This document shows, piece by piece, positions 1 through 12,236 of a DNA stretch of 64,000 bases. Numbering within the stretch: the first letter of the stretch is position 1; each line of letters starts with the position of its first letter. Position numbers and translations under genes: made by a program. The stretch is from Escherichia ruysiae (lineage in GTDB: Bacteria; Pseudomonadota; Gammaproteobacteria; Enterobacterales; Enterobacteriaceae): NCBI RefSeq assembly GCF_031323975.1, contig NZ_JAVIWS010000001.1, forward strand, positions 62,001 through 126,000, given 5' to 3'. The notes under the pieces are model-generated. The model ran no database searches. It was not told the origin of the DNA and saw nothing but the letters and a program-made list of their open reading frames with translations.

Positions 1-939
1 GGTAAAGAAACGGTGCTGAACCTGTTGGCGCTGCGTTTTGCTAACTCTCTGTTTGTAAACAACTGGGACAATCGCACCATTGATCATGTTGAGATTACGG
101 TGGCAGAAGAAGTGGGGATCGAAGGGCGCTGGGGCTATTTTGATAAAGCCGGTCAGATGCGCGACATGATCCAGAACCACCTGCTACAAATTCTCTGCAT
201 GATTGCGATGTCTCCGCCGTCTGACCTGAGCGCAGACAGCATCCGTGATGAAAAAGTCAAAGTACTGAAGTCTCTGCGCCGCATTGATCGCTCTAACGTG
301 CGTGAAAAGACGGTGCGAGGACAGTACACCGCAGGTTTTGCGCAGGGCAAAAAAGTGCCGGGTTATCTGGAAGAAGAGGGCGCGAACAAAAGCAGTAACA
401 CGGAAACCTTCGTGGCGATCCGCGTCGACATCGATAACTGGCGCTGGGCTGGCGTACCGTTCTACCTGCGTACCGGTAAACGTCTGCCGACTAAATGCTC
501 TGAAGTGGTGGTCTATTTCAAAACGCCAGAACTGAATCTGTTTAAAGAGTCGTGGCAGGATCTGCCGCAGAATAAACTGACTATCCGTCTGCAACCTGAT
601 GAAGGCGTGGATATCCAGGTACTGAATAAAGTTCCTGGCCTTGACCACAAACATAACCTGCAAATCACTAAGCTGGATCTGAGCTATTCAGAAACCTTTA
701 ATCAGACGCATCTGGCGGATGCCTATGAACGTCTGCTGCTGGAAACCATGCGTGGTATTCAGGCATTGTTTGTACGTCGCGATGAAGTGGAAGAAGCCTG
801 GAAATGGGTAGACTCCATTACTGAGGCGTGGGCGATGGACAATGATGCGCCGAAACCGTATCAGGCCGGAACCTGGGGACCTGTTGCCTCGGTGGCGATG
901 ATTACTCGTGACGGTCGTTCCTGGAATGAGTTTGAGTAA
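1..939 (+). CDS. zwf: Glucose-6-phosphate 1-dehydrogenase, C-terminal 312 residues (5' end outside window)
   Basis: Oxidises glucose-6-phosphate to 6-phosphogluconolactone with NADP+, the entry to the pentose phosphate and Entner-Doudoroff routes, in the cytosol. The frame is open from base 1 and begins [15 protein letters not shown], the second half of the family's substrate-binding signature, so the N-terminal NADP-binding fold (about 179 residues of a usual 491) lies outside the window. The substrate-contacting stretch RTGKRLPTK and the C-terminal TWGP are present. Edd, which uses the product of this branch, follows on the same strand after a terminator. The identification is certain; promoter and SoxS/MarA control cannot be seen. 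Confidence 0.98.
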   Translation, partial: GKETVLNLLALRFANSLFVNNWDNRTIDHVEITVAEEVGIEGRWGYFDKAGQMRDMIQNHLLQILCMIAMSPPSDLSADSIRDEKVKVLKSLRRIDRSNVREKTVRGQYTAGFAQGKKVPGYLEEEGANKSSNTETFVAIRVDIDNWRWAGVPFYLRTGKRLPTKCSEVVVYFKTPELNLFKESWQDLPQNKLTIRLQPDEGVDIQVLNKVPGLDHKHNLQITKLDLSYSETFNQTHLADAYERLLLETMRGIQALFVRRDEVEEAWKWVDSITEAWAMDNDAPKPYQAGTWGPVASVAMITRDGRSWNEFE

Positions 940-963
940 TATCTCGACTTATCCTTACGGGTT

Positions 964-979
964 ATTTTACCGGTAACAT
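964..979. promoter_or_regulatory. Probable GntR operator upstream of edd
   Basis: ATTTTACCGGTAACAT is close to the palindromic GntR operator (ATGTTACCSGTAACAT-like). GntR repression of edd in response to gluconate is established in E. coli. A weaker half-match, CCGGTTACAGG, lies near 1087-1097. Assignment is by consensus match only. Confidence 0.6.
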
Positions 980-1018
980 GATCTTGCACAGATTGTAGAG
1001 TAATTTTTACACTTTTGA

Positions 1019-1051
1019 GCCTCGTGTGGATTCACCCACGAGGCTTTTTTT
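1019..1051 (+). terminator. Rho-independent terminator of zwf
   Basis: An 8-bp stem (GCCTCGTG / CACGAGGC) with a 10-nt loop is followed by seven T, 80 nt after the zwf stop. It separates zwf from the edd promoter region. Confidence 0.9.
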
Positions 1052-1061
1052 ATTACACTGA

Positions 1062-1075
1062 CTGAAACGTTTCTG
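1062..1075. promoter_or_regulatory. Probable Cra (FruR) box upstream of edd
   Basis: CTGAAACGTTTCTG matches the Cra operator core TGAAACGTTTCA. Cra repression of edd-eda is known in E. coli. The site lies about 100 nt before the edd start. Confidence 0.6.
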
Positions 1076-1119
1076 CCCTATGAGCTCCGGTTACAGGCGT
1101 TTCAGTCATAATTTTCCTG

Positions 1120-1139
1120 AATGAAACGCGTTGTGAATC
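1120..1139. promoter_or_regulatory. Possible KdgR operator upstream of edd
   Basis: AATGAAACGCGTTGTGAATC resembles the AT-rich KdgR palindrome built on TGAAAC...GTTTCA, with a degenerate right arm. KdgR control of the Entner-Doudoroff genes is established and kdgR itself lies in this window (25857). The match is imperfect. Confidence 0.35.
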
Positions 1140-1173
1140 ATCCTGCTCTGACAACTCAATTTCAGGAGCCTTT

Positions 1174-2985
1174 ATGAATCCACAATTGTTACGCGTAACA
1201 AATCGAATCATTGAACGTTCGCGCGAGACTCGCTCTGCATACCTCGCCCGGATCGAACAAGCGAAAACTTCGACCGTTCATCGTTCGCAGTTGGCATGTG
1301 GTAACCTGGCACACGGTTTCGCTGCCTGCCAGCCAGAAGACAAAGCCTCTCTGAAAAGCATGTTGCGTAACAATATCGCTATCATCACCTCCTACAACGA
1401 CATGCTCTCTGCCCACCAGCCTTATGAACACTACCCAGAGATTATTCGTAAAGCACTGCATGAAGCCAACGCGGTCGGTCAGGTTGCAGGTGGTGTTCCG
1501 GCTATGTGCGATGGTGTAACCCAGGGGCAGGACGGCATGGAACTGTCGCTGCTAAGCCGCGAAGTGATTGCAATGTCTGCGGCGGTGGGGCTGTCCCATA
1601 ATATGTTTGATGGCGCGCTGTTCCTCGGCGTGTGCGACAAGATTGTCCCTGGGCTTACGATGGCGGCTTTGTCGTTCGGTCATCTGCCTGCGGTATTTGT
1701 GCCATCAGGTCCAATGGCAAGCGGGTTGCCAAATAAAGAAAAAGTGCGTATTCGCCAGCTTTATGCCGAAGGCAAAGTGGATCGTATGGCTCTGCTGGAG
1801 TCAGAAGCTGCATCTTATCATGCGCCGGGTACATGTACTTTCTACGGTACTGCCAACACCAACCAGATGGTGGTGGAGTTTATGGGGATGCAGTTGCCGG
1901 GCTCTTCTTTTGTTCATCCGGACTCCCCGTTACGTGATGCATTAACTGCAGCCGCAGCGCGCCAGGTTACACGCATGACCGGCAACGGTAATGAATGGAT
2001 GCCGATCGGTAAGATGATCGACGAAAAAGTGGTGGTGAACGGCATCGTGGCACTGCTGGCGACCGGCGGCTCCACTAACCACACAATGCACCTGGTGGCG
2101 ATGGCGCGTGCGGCGGGTATTCAGATTAACTGGGATGATTTCTCTGATCTTTCTGATGTCGTACCGCTGATGGCGCGTCTCTACCCGAACGGTCCGGCCG
2201 ATATTAACCATTTCCAGGCAGCGGGTGGCGTACCAGTGCTGGTGCGTGAACTGCTCAAGGCGGGCCTGCTGCATGAAGATGTCAACACGGTAGCGGGTTT
2301 TGGCCTTTCGCGTTATACCCTCGAACCGTGGCTGAATAACGGTGAGCTGGACTGGCGCGAGGGCGCAGAAAAATCGCTCGACAGCAATGTGATTGCTTCC
2401 TTCGAGCAGCCTTTCTCTCATCATGGCGGGACAAAAGTGTTAAGCGGTAACCTGGGCCGTGCGGTTATGAAGACCTCTGCCGTACCGGTAGAAAACCAGG
2501 TGATTGAAGCGCCTGCGGTTGTTTTTGAAAGCCAACATGACGTTATGCCTGCCTTTGAAGCGGGTTTGCTGGATCGCGATTGTGTGGTTGTTGTCCGTCA
2601 TCAGGGGCCAAAAGCGAACGGAATGCCAGAATTACATAAACTCATGCCGCCACTTGGTGTATTATTGGACCGGTGTTTCAAAATTGCGTTAGTTACTGAT
2701 GGACGACTCTCCGGTGCTTCAGGTAAAGTGCCGTCAGCTATCCACGTAACACCAGAAGCCTACGATGGCGGGCTGCTGGCAAAAGTGCGCGACGGGGACA
2801 TCATTCGTGTGAATGGACAGACAGGCGAACTGACGCTGCTGGTAGACGAAGCGGAACTGGCTGCTCGCGAACCGCACATTCCTGACCTGAGCGCGTCACG
2901 CGTGGGAACAGGACGTGAATTATTCAGCGCCTTGCGTGAAAAACTGTCCGGTGCCGAACAGGGCGCAACCTGTATCACTTTTTAA
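1174..2985 (+). CDS. edd: 6-phosphogluconate dehydratase
   Basis: Dehydrates 6-phosphogluconate to 2-keto-3-deoxy-6-phosphogluconate (KDPG), the first dedicated step of the Entner-Doudoroff pathway. The 603-residue product has the usual family length and IlvD/Edd signatures: [18 protein letters not shown] and [17 protein letters not shown] in the N-terminal half and the [20 protein letters not shown] signature near residue 510. Family members carry an oxygen-sensitive 4Fe-4S cluster. The ATG start has a CAGGAG ribosome site about 6 nt upstream. eda follows after 36 nt on the same strand, so the two form an operon; GntR- and Cra-like sites lie upstream. Confidence 0.98.
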   Translation: MNPQLLRVTNRIIERSRETRSAYLARIEQAKTSTVHRSQLACGNLAHGFAACQPEDKASLKSMLRNNIAIITSYNDMLSAHQPYEHYPEIIRKALHEANAVGQVAGGVPAMCDGVTQGQDGMELSLLSREVIAMSAAVGLSHNMFDGALFLGVCDKIVPGLTMAALSFGHLPAVFVPSGPMASGLPNKEKVRIRQLYAEGKVDRMALLESEAASYHAPGTCTFYGTANTNQMVVEFMGMQLPGSSFVHPDSPLRDALTAAAARQVTRMTGNGNEWMPIGKMIDEKVVVNGIVALLATGGSTNHTMHLVAMARAAGIQINWDDFSDLSDVVPLMARLYPNGPADINHFQAAGGVPVLVRELLKAGLLHEDVNTVAGFGLSRYTLEPWLNNGELDWREGAEKSLDSNVIASFEQPFSHHGGTKVLSGNLGRAVMKTSAVPVENQVIEAPAVVFESQHDVMPAFEAGLLDRDCVVVVRHQGPKANGMPELHKLMPPLGVLLDRCFKIALVTDGRLSGASGKVPSAIHVTPEAYDGGLLAKVRDGDIIRVNGQTGELTLLVDEAELAAREPHIPDLSASRVGTGRELFSALREKLSGAEQGATCITF

Positions 2986-3021
2986 GATGACAAATTTGTA
3001 ATCAGGCGAGAGAAAACTCTG

Positions 3022-3663
3022 ATGAAAAACTGGAAAACAAGTGCAGAATCAATCCTGACCACCGGCCCGGTTGTACCGGTTATCGTGGTAAAAAAACTGG
3101 AACACGCGGTGCCGATGGCAAAAGCGTTGGTTGCTGGTGGGGTGCGCGTTCTGGAAGTGACTCTGCGTACCGAGTGTGCAGTTGATGCTATCCGTGCTAT
3201 CGCCAAAGAAGTGCCTGAAGCGATTGTGGGTGCCGGTACAGTGCTGAATCCACAGCAACTGGCAGAAGTGACCGAAGCGGGTGCACAGTTCGCAATCAGC
3301 CCGGGTCTGACTGAGCCACTGCTGAAAGCGGCGACTGAAGGTACAATCCCTCTGATTCCAGGGATCAGCACTGTTTCCGAACTGATGCTGGGTATGGACT
3401 ACGGCCTGAAAGAGTTCAAATTCTTCCCGGCTGAAGCTAACGGCGGCGTGAAAGCCCTGCAAGCGATCGCAGGTCCGTTCTCCCAGGTGCGTTTCTGCCC
3501 GACTGGTGGCATTTCTCCGGCTAACTACCGTGATTACCTGGCGCTGAAAAGCGTACTGTGCATCGGTGGTTCCTGGCTGGTTCCGGCGGATGCGCTGGAA
3601 GCGGGCGATTACGACCGTATTACTAAGCTGGCGCGTGAAGCAGTAGAAGGCGCTAAGCTGTAA
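3022..3663 (+). CDS. eda: KDPG / 4-hydroxy-2-oxoglutarate aldolase
   Basis: Cleaves KDPG to pyruvate and glyceraldehyde-3-phosphate, completing the Entner-Doudoroff pathway; also acts on 4-hydroxy-2-oxoglutarate and serves glucuronate and galacturonate breakdown. The product is 213 residues, the usual length, a single class I aldolase barrel. The Schiff-base lysine is Lys133 in [11 protein letters not shown] and the catalytic Glu45 lies in VLEVTLRT. It is the second gene of the edd-eda operon and is followed by a strong hairpin terminator. Confidence 0.98.
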
Positions 3664-3669
3664 GAGTCA

Positions 3670-3698
3670 AAATGCCCGATCGAGAATCGGGCATTTTT
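3670..3698 (+). terminator. Terminator of edd-eda (copy 1 of a duplicated hairpin)
   Basis: A 9-bp stem (ATGCCCGAT / ATCGGGCAT) with loop CGAGA runs into five T, directly after the eda stop. A base-for-base second copy lies at 3850-3878. Confidence 0.9.
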
Positions 3699-3721
3699 GA
3701 GGATGATGACAAACGCAACAT

Positions 3722-3819
3722 TGCCTGATGCGCTATGCTTATCAGGCCTACAAGTGAATTGTAATATATTGAATTCATAAGATTTGTAGGTCAGATAAGG
3801 CGTTTACGCCGCATCTGAC
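3722..3819. repeat. BIME: two REP-like palindromes between eda and purT
   Basis: Two degenerate REP units (TGCCTGATGCGCTATGCTTATCAGGC, and GTAGGTCAGATAAGGC with its TTTACGCCGCATCTGAC arm) face each other around an AT-rich spacer. Such elements are common in Escherichia intergenic DNA; they act in mRNA 3'-end stability and bind gyrase or IHF. This one is bounded on both sides by the same terminator sequence. Confidence 0.7.
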
Positions 3820-3849
3820 ATAAACAAAGCGCACTTTGTCAGCAATCTG

Positions 3850-3878
3850 AAATGCCCGATCGAGAATCGGGCATTTTT
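3850..3878. terminator. Second copy of the eda terminator hairpin, 3' of purT
   Basis: AATGCCCGATCGAGAATCGGG plus its tail repeats the hairpin at 3670-3698 exactly. In the + direction it ends in five T; in the - direction, the one relevant for purT, the T tract is only three, so it is a weaker terminator there. Confidence 0.7.
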
Positions 3879-3898
3879 GTAGCTTGTTTTTAACAGAT

Positions 3899-5077
3899 TT
3901 AACCTTGCACTTTCACCTGACCGGCGGCGTGCTTCGCGCGTTTAATGGCCTCATCAATACTCTCTGCAGTAGCCAGTGCCACACCCAGACGACGGCTGCC
4001 ATCAATTTCCGGCTTACCAAATAATCGAATCTGTAGACCTGCGCCTACGGCATTCTGCACATTATCAAACGTGACATTCTGACTGGTCAGTTGCGGCAGG
4101 ATAACCGCAGAAGCGGCTGGACCATACTGGCGGATCCCAGCAACAGGCAGTCCAAGGAACGCGCGTACATGTAGGGCAAATTCTGAGAGATCCTGAGAAA
4201 TTAACGTCACCATCCCGGTGTCATGCGGGCGAGGGGAGACTTCACTGAAAATCACCTCATCACCACAGACAAACAACTCGACACCAAACAGCCCATAACC
4301 TCCCAGCGCCAGCACCACTTTACGGGCAATCTCCTGCGCACGTTCAAGGGCAAGGGGGCTCATTTGCTGCGGTTGCCAGGATTCACGGTAATCTCCATCT
4401 TCCTGACGATGGCCGACTGGCGCACAGAAATGGACACCATCCACGGCGCTGACGGTCAGTAGTGTAATTTCGAAGTCAAACTTAACCACGCCTTCAACAA
4501 TCACACGACCTGCTCCAGCGCGACCACCTTGCTGGGCGTACTCCCACGCCTGAGCAAGCTGTTCGGCAGAGCGAATAAATGTCTGCCCCTTGCCGGAAGA
4601 ACTCATCACCGGTTTAACAATACAGGGATAGCCAATGGCGGCAACCGCCTCGCGGAAAAGGTTTTCGCTGTCGGCAAAACGATACGTTGAAGTGGGAATT
4701 TGAAGCTCTTCTGCCGCCAGACGGCGGATGCCCTCGCGATTCATGGTTAATTTTGTCGCGCGCGCGCAGGGGACAACATTCAGTCCTTCCTCTTCAAGCT
4801 GGATCAGCATATCGGTGGCAATAGCTTCAATCTCCGGCACGATATAGTGCGGCTTTTCCAGTTCAACCACGCGGCGCAATGCATCACCATCCAGCATATT
4901 AATGACATGGGAGCGGTGTGCGACATGCATGGCTGGCGCGTCGGCATAGCGATCAACCGCAATCACCTCTACGCCGAGGCGCTGGCACTCGATTGCCACT
5001 TCTTTACCCAGTTCACCGGAACCTAATAACATCACGCGAGTTGCTGCCGGACGCAGCGCAGTGCCTAATAACGTCAT
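3899..5077 (-). CDS. purT: Formate-dependent phosphoribosylglycinamide formyltransferase 2
   Basis: Makes formyl-GAR from GAR, formate and ATP, the folate-independent alternative to PurN in purine synthesis. I start the gene at the ATG giving [15 protein letters not shown], 392 residues, the family length; the longer open frame upstream holds the PurR box and is not coding. N-terminal [10 protein letters not shown] (residues 18-27) is the ATP-grasp superfamily N domain, [14 protein letters not shown] the ATP-grasp nucleotide loop, and the [10 protein letters not shown] stretch the metal/substrate end of the domain. It is monocistronic and divergent from yebG. Confidence 0.97.
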   Translation of the reverse strand: MTLLGTALRPAATRVMLLGSGELGKEVAIECQRLGVEVIAVDRYADAPAMHVAHRSHVINMLDGDALRRVVELEKPHYIVPEIEAIATDMLIQLEEEGLNVVPCARATKLTMNREGIRRLAAEELQIPTSTYRFADSENLFREAVAAIGYPCIVKPVMSSSGKGQTFIRSAEQLAQAWEYAQQGGRAGAGRVIVEGVVKFDFEITLLTVSAVDGVHFCAPVGHRQEDGDYRESWQPQQMSPLALERAQEIARKVVLALGGYGLFGVELFVCGDEVIFSEVSPRPHDTGMVTLISQDLSEFALHVRAFLGLPVAGIRQYGPAASAVILPQLTSQNVTFDNVQNAVGAGLQIRLFGKPEIDGSRRLGVALATAESIDEAIKRAKHAAGQVKVQG

Positions 5078-5114
5078 AACGAATATCCCCTGATTAATTC
5101 CGCGTGAAGTATAA

Positions 5115-5130
5115 ACGAAAACGTTTGCGT
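5115..5130 (-). promoter_or_regulatory. PurR box of purT
   Basis: Read on the - strand, ACGCAAACGTTTTCGT is a full match to the PurR operator consensus. It lies 38-53 nt upstream of the purT start, where repression by PurR with hypoxanthine or guanine is expected. Confidence 0.9.
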
Positions 5131-5181
5131 GTGTCTTTATTGCTTGATTGCTTGCGTTGATTTCTCGATTGAAAAGAAATA

Positions 5182-5201
5182 TACTGTATAAAATTACAGT
5201 T
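5182..5201 (+). promoter_or_regulatory. LexA (SOS) box of yebG
   Basis: TACTGTATAAAATTACAGTT fits TACTGT(N8)ACAGTA at all but the last base, with CTG-N10-CAG intact. It ends 17 nt before the yebG start. yebG is a known SOS gene. Confidence 0.95.
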
Positions 5202-5218
5202 ATGATGAGAGGCTGCAA

Positions 5219-5509
5219 ATGGCGGTTGAAATTAAATACGTAGTCATTCGTGAGGGCGAAGAGAAGATGTCGTTTACCAGCAAAAAGGAAGCCGATGCTT
5301 ATGACAAAATGCTTGATACGGCGGATCTGCTCGACACCTGGCTGGCAAATTCCCCGGTCAAAATGGAAGACGAGCAACGTGAAGCTCTTTCACTGTGGCT
5401 GGCAGAACAGAAAGATGTCCTGAGTACCATCCTGAAAACAGGCAAATTACCGTCTCCGCAGGTGGTCGATAATAGCAACGATGCGGAAGATGAGACCCAC
5501 GCCGCCTGA
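5219..5509 (+). CDS. yebG: DNA damage-inducible protein YebG
   Basis: A 96-residue cytosolic protein of the YebG family (acidic, helical, no enzyme motif), induced by the SOS response; molecular role unknown. It begins [19 protein letters not shown] and has a charged tail ending AEDETHAA. The start ATG is preceded by GAGAGGCT as a ribosome site, and the LexA box sits just upstream, so regulation is clear from the sequence. It is divergent from purT and followed by yebF. Confidence 0.95.
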   Translation: MAVEIKYVVIREGEEKMSFTSKKEADAYDKMLDTADLLDTWLANSPVKMEDEQREALSLWLAEQKDVLSTILKTGKLPSPQVVDNSNDAEDETHAA

Positions 5510-5527
5510 AGCAACTTGCGCTCCTGA

Positions 5528-5932
<405 letters not shown>

Positions 5933-5960
5933 TGGCTATTAGTCATTGCGCATAATTCCT

Positions 5961-6044
5961 GGCGGATGTGGTGTAAGCACCTGTCCGCCTTACAATGCAT
6001 CAGACCCCGTAGGCATGATAAGGCGCGACAGCATCGCAGTAGGC
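5961..6044. repeat. BIME: REP-like palindromes between yebF and yebE
   Basis: The 305-nt gap 5933-6237 holds two degenerate REP units: GGCGGATGTGGTG / CACCTGTCCGCC, and one from GTAGGCATGATAAGGCGCG to TCGCAGTAGGC. The rest of the gap (6045-6237) is presumably the yebE promoter region; I see no other clear element. Confidence 0.6.
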
Positions 6045-6237
6045 AATCAGCAGCAGATAATCCCAATCAATCCTTCATCCAAATTCCCACCATAGCCGAG
6101 TTCCTTATCTGACGCGAATTTCCGTCGCTGACTTCCTTTCGGTCCGTTTATTTGCGCATCTTTTGCCGCAATATACACTTTCTGACATCCTCATCCGCTA
6201 TGCTACAGGCACTAAAAATGGTTATTGAGGAGCAAAT

Positions 6238-6897
6238 ATGGCTAACTGGTTAAATCAACTGCAATCCCTTCTTGGGCAAAGCAGTTCTTCTACCTCCTCG
6301 TCTACGGAGCAGGGATTGGGCAAACTTTTAGTGCCGGGCGCATTAGGCGGGCTGGCAGGGTTGCTGGTCGCAAATAAATCAGCACGTAAACTTCTCACGA
6401 AATATGGCACCAATGCGTTGCTGGTTGGCGGCGGAGCGGTAGCGGGTACGGTGCTGTGGAACAAATACAAAGATAAAATTCGTGCGGCGCATCAGGATGA
6501 ACCGCAATTCGGCACTCAAAGCACGCCGCTGGATGAGCGTACGGAACGTTTGATCCTTGCGCTGGTCTTTGCCGCTAAAAGTGATGGTCATATTGATGCC
6601 AAAGAACGTGCAGCTATCGACCAGCAATTGCGTGAAGCCGGCGTGGAAGAGCAGGGGCGTGTACTCATTGAGCAGGCAATTGAACAACCGCTGGATCCGC
6701 AGCGCCTGGCGAACGGGGTTCGTAATGAAGAAGAGGCGCTGGAAATCTATTTCTTGAGCTGTGCAGCTATTGATATTGATCATTTCATGGAGCGTAGCTA
6801 CCTGAATGCATTGGGCGACGCGCTGAAAATTCCCCAGGATGTTCGCGAAGGGATCGAACGCGATCTCGAACAGCAAAAGCGCACTTTGGCGGAATAA
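6238..6897 (+). CDS. yebE: DUF533 inner-membrane protein YebE
   Basis: 219 residues, function unknown; in K-12 a member of the Cpx envelope-stress regulon. The N-terminal Ser-rich stretch is followed by a Gly/Ala-rich hydrophobic region (about 28-75, [19 protein letters not shown] and [17 protein letters not shown]) that could be one or two membrane segments. The C-terminal half (about 95-215) is acidic, helical and TerB-like ([20 protein letters not shown]). The start has GGAGC seven nt upstream. It stands alone; I found no clear CpxR box. Confidence 0.93.
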   Translation: MANWLNQLQSLLGQSSSSTSSSTEQGLGKLLVPGALGGLAGLLVANKSARKLLTKYGTNALLVGGGAVAGTVLWNKYKDKIRAAHQDEPQFGTQSTPLDERTERLILALVFAAKSDGHIDAKERAAIDQQLREAGVEEQGRVLIEQAIEQPLDPQRLANGVRNEEEALEIYFLSCAAIDIDHFMERSYLNALGDALKIPQDVREGIERDLEQQKRTLAE

Positions 6898-6905
6898 TTC
6901 CGCTC

Positions 6906-6945
6906 TCTGGATAGCCTGACAGTGGACTATTTCTGGCTATCCAGA
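6906..6945. repeat. 11-bp perfect inverted repeat between yebE and ptrB
   Basis: TCTGGATAGCC (6906-6916) and GGCTATCCAGA (6935-6945) are exact reverse complements around an 18-nt loop, 9 nt after the yebE stop. No T tract follows, so it is either a factor-assisted 3' end or an RNA-stabilising hairpin. Confidence 0.6.
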
Positions 6946-7079
6946 ACCGCACAGCCATTTGAACGGACTGATTTTCTCTGTCAGCATATCATTCGATATC
7001 CACGCCATTACCTGTCATCATCTGAGCAATGACTACCCTGTTTCGCTTGCATACCGGGTGAGTTTTGCCACCCTTATAA

Positions 7080-9826
<2,747 letters not shown>

Positions 9827-9850
9827 GGCAAAACTCCGAGCCGAAAACGC

Positions 9851-10507
9851 CTAGCGTAATGGAATGATATCGCCTTGCCAACCCTGCGGTGTGCGTTGAC
9901 CAACTAACAATAACGAACCGCGATCGGCGCGAACAATAAGGCTGCCATGTTCATCCCACAGTGCGCTGTTGCCCCGGGCATTAGCCATCAGTACGGCGAT
10001 GGAGAACTGATGTGAGAAAAATTGTAAGTGGCGAGTAGAAGCCAATAGTTCGGGCTCACTGATGCACTGACCGGTGGTAAACAGTGAACAGGTTGGGGGC
10101 ATATCAATGCCTTCAGGTTGTCCATCCACCACAGTGATGGTTTTAGAGTGTCGATCCAGACATGCTCCGTGGCTTTGATGATAAATTCCGGGCGCGTTCA
10201 TCCCTGGCGCGAATACGGCAATACCACGAATAAAACGTTCATTATGTTCAACGGGGAGGCCGGTAATAATGGTCATTCTCCATGTTGTCGCGGCATAACA
10301 AAGCGGGGCTAACAGCGAAAGGTCGGGCGGGGCAGGAAGAGAGCGTCGCTTATAATCACATCCCAGTAGAGAAAGCGAGGGGAAAACTAAAAGTTCGCAC
10401 TGCTGTCTGGCGGCAGCCCTCACGAACTCCAGATGATGGGCCACCTGCTCAGTGAGTGAGGCATTACGAGGCTCATATTGTGCTGCTGCGACTTTCCTGT
10501 ATGTCAT
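9851..10507 (-). CDS. yobB: Nitrilase-fold (C-N hydrolase) protein, probable pseudoenzyme
   Basis: 218 residues with the nitrilase-superfamily layout (ELLVFPSLSLLGC, FIRGIAVFAPG, YHQSHGACL, IAVLMANARGNS). The Glu-Lys-Cys triad is not where it should be: the Glu of the usual FPE motif is Ser (FPSLSL), the Lys of the Y-K motif is replaced by Gln (YHQSH), and no ICYD/ICWE-type Cys motif exists, the protein also being some 40-60 residues short of active members. So it is unlikely to be an amidase. No substrate or role is known to me. It lies upstream of exoX on the same strand and the two may be cotranscribed. Confidence 0.9.
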   Translation of the reverse strand: MTYRKVAAAQYEPRNASLTEQVAHHLEFVRAAARQQCELLVFPSLSLLGCDYKRRSLPAPPDLSLLAPLCYAATTWRMTIITGLPVEHNERFIRGIAVFAPGMNAPGIYHQSHGACLDRHSKTITVVDGQPEGIDMPPTCSLFTTGQCISEPELLASTRHLQFFSHQFSIAVLMANARGNSALWDEHGSLIVRADRGSLLLVGQRTPQGWQGDIIPLR

Positions 10508-10607
10508 AATGACTTCCTTTTCACAGTGTCCGCAAATATTGATGCGTATAAGAAAATACTCACAATTTAGCAGGCGCTATGTAAGAAAGTGTAACTTAAT
10601 ATAAGGT

Positions 10608-10838
10608 TTATTTAAGTTTAGGCTCGTAAGGTAAGCGTGACAGATTTACAGAGGCAAGGCGGTGGGTAATAAGGCGCTCACGAAACCAGCTTCGCAGGTG
10701 TTCCGGTTGTTCACGTTCAACCGCCTCAGCAATTACCGGCATATTGTAACGTTCTTTAAATGCCACCCCGGCAGCCGCCAGATCGACATTAACTTTATCC
10801 ATTTCAGTTTGATCCAGTTTAGCCAGATTCTTCAGCAT
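10608..10838 (-). CDS. holE: DNA polymerase III theta subunit
   Basis: 76-residue subunit of the Pol III core that binds and stabilises the epsilon proofreading subunit. The sequence [20 protein letters not shown]... to LPYEPKLK is nearly the K-12 protein. I start at this ATG, with AGGAG eight nt upstream, not at the open frame further 5'. It is a single gene divergent from yobA. Confidence 0.97.
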   Translation of the reverse strand: MLKNLAKLDQTEMDKVNVDLAAAGVAFKERYNMPVIAEAVEREQPEHLRSWFRERLITHRLASVNLSRLPYEPKLK

Positions 10839-10976
10839 ATTGTGTCTCCTCGTTAATTGCGGGCAAAAGTTACTAAGAGTCAGCCAGGATGGCAAGCCGG
10901 AATTGATGATCCTCGACTCTATCATTAGACAAGGTTATGCTCTGTAAAAAAGTTATTACAAAAAGGAATAGATAAT

Positions 10977-11348
10977 ATGGTTTCAACTGCACGTTCTCTT
11001 CGTTACGCACTCGTATTATTTGCCGCTTCGCTGGCGCCTTCTGTCTGGGCACATGCGCATCTGACGCATCAGTATCCTGCGGCGAATGCGGAGGTTACTG
11101 CTGCCCCACAGGCCATTACGTTAAACTTCTCTGAAAGTATTGAACCCGGATTCAGCGGCGCCAAAATCATCGGTTCAAAGAATGAAGATGTTAAAACATT
11201 ACCCGCGAAGCGTAATGAACAAGACAAAAACCAATTGATTGTTCCGCTTGCCGACGCCCTGAAGCCCGGAAGTTATACCGTCAACTGGCATGTTGTCTCG
11301 GTGGACGGGCATAAAACCAAAGGGCATTACACCTTTACAGTGAAATAA
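10977..11348 (+). CDS. yobA: CopC-like periplasmic protein YobA
   Basis: 123 residues with a Sec signal peptide (about 1-25, cut after VWA) giving a mature N-terminus HAHLTHQYPA. In CopC proteins the first histidine of the mature chain binds copper(II), and it is kept here; downstream HVVSVDGHKTKGHYTF is the family C-terminal motif. Likely handles copper in the periplasm together with the CopD-like YebZ encoded 3 nt downstream. The signal peptide and several core positions differ from the K-12 protein as remembered, making this one of the more divergent genes in the window. Confidence 0.93.
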   Translation: MVSTARSLRYALVLFAASLAPSVWAHAHLTHQYPAANAEVTAAPQAITLNFSESIEPGFSGAKIIGSKNEDVKTLPAKRNEQDKNQLIVPLADALKPGSYTVNWHVVSVDGHKTKGHYTFTVK

Positions 11349-11351
11349 AAC

Positions 11352-12224
11352 ATGCTGGCGTTTACCTGGGTCGCATTGCGATTTATCCATTTTACCTCCC
11401 TGATGCTGGTCTTTGGCTTCGCGATGTATGGCGCATGGCTGGCACCAATAGCAATTCGTCGCTTGCTGACGAAACGTTTTCTGCGTTTACAACAACATGC
11501 TGCCGTCTGGAGTTTGAGCAGCGCCGCTGCGATGTTCGCCGTACAGGGCGGGTTGATGGGCGCGGGATGGTCGGATGTGGTTTCGTTGAACATTTGGCAA
11601 TCAGTGTTACAAACGCAGTTTGGTGGTGTCTGGATTTGGCAAATCGTTCTCGCCCTCGTTACGCTAACCGTCGCTCTGATGCAACCAGGGAACATGCCAC
11701 GTTTGTTGTTTGTGCTAACTACCGCGCAATTTATCCTGATGGCGGGAGTAGGACATGCGACGTTAAACGAAGGATTAACGGCGAAAATCCATCAGACTAA
11801 TCACGCTGTACATCTGATTTGCGCGGCGGCATGGTTTGGTGGCTTGCTGCCGGTCGTCTGGTGTATGCGGTTGGTAAAAGGGCGCTGGCGACGTCAGGCC
11901 ATTCATGCACTGATGCGATTCTCCTGGTGTGGACATTTTGCGGTAATTGGCGTGCTGGCAAGCGGTGTGCTTAATGCATTATTCATCACCGGATTTCCCC
12001 CAACACTTGCGACTTACTGGGGGCAGCTTTTATTTCTAAAGGTCATATTGGTGATGATTATGGTAGCCATTGCACTGGCAAATCGTTATGTTCTGGTGCC
12101 ACGGATGGGGCAAGATGAAGACCGTGCGGCTCCGTGGTTTGTTTGGATGACAAAACTCGAATGGGCGATAGGTGCGGTAGTGCTGGTGATTATCAGCCTG
12201 CTTGCAACTCTCGAACCTTTTTGA
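11352..12224 (+). CDS. yebZ: CopD-family inner-membrane protein YebZ
   Basis: 290 residues, about eight hydrophobic segments, CopD/PcoD type. Members are thought to move copper across, or reduce it at, the inner membrane; histidines lie in RFIHFTSLM, HQTNHAVHLICAAAWFGG and VGHATLNEG, as expected for metal or haem ligands. It starts 3 nt after the yobA stop and 12 nt before yebY, so the three genes form one operon. Direct evidence for a transport substrate is not visible in sequence. Confidence 0.93.
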   Translation: MLAFTWVALRFIHFTSLMLVFGFAMYGAWLAPIAIRRLLTKRFLRLQQHAAVWSLSSAAAMFAVQGGLMGAGWSDVVSLNIWQSVLQTQFGGVWIWQIVLALVTLTVALMQPGNMPRLLFVLTTAQFILMAGVGHATLNEGLTAKIHQTNHAVHLICAAAWFGGLLPVVWCMRLVKGRWRRQAIHALMRFSWCGHFAVIGVLASGVLNALFITGFPPTLATYWGQLLFLKVILVMIMVAIALANRYVLVPRMGQDEDRAAPWFVWMTKLEWAIGAVVLVIISLLATLEPF

Positions 12225-12236
12225 TGGATTACGAAA

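Noticed and set aside
3722..3819. BIME between eda and purT considered as a CRISPR-like or IS remnant
   Set aside because: Two facing REP-type hairpins only, no regular spacers, no transposase; a common Escherichia repeat.
5078..5377. 100-codon extension of purT upstream of its ATG
   Set aside because: The region contains the PurR box, the LexA box and yebG on the other strand; PurT family length is 392.
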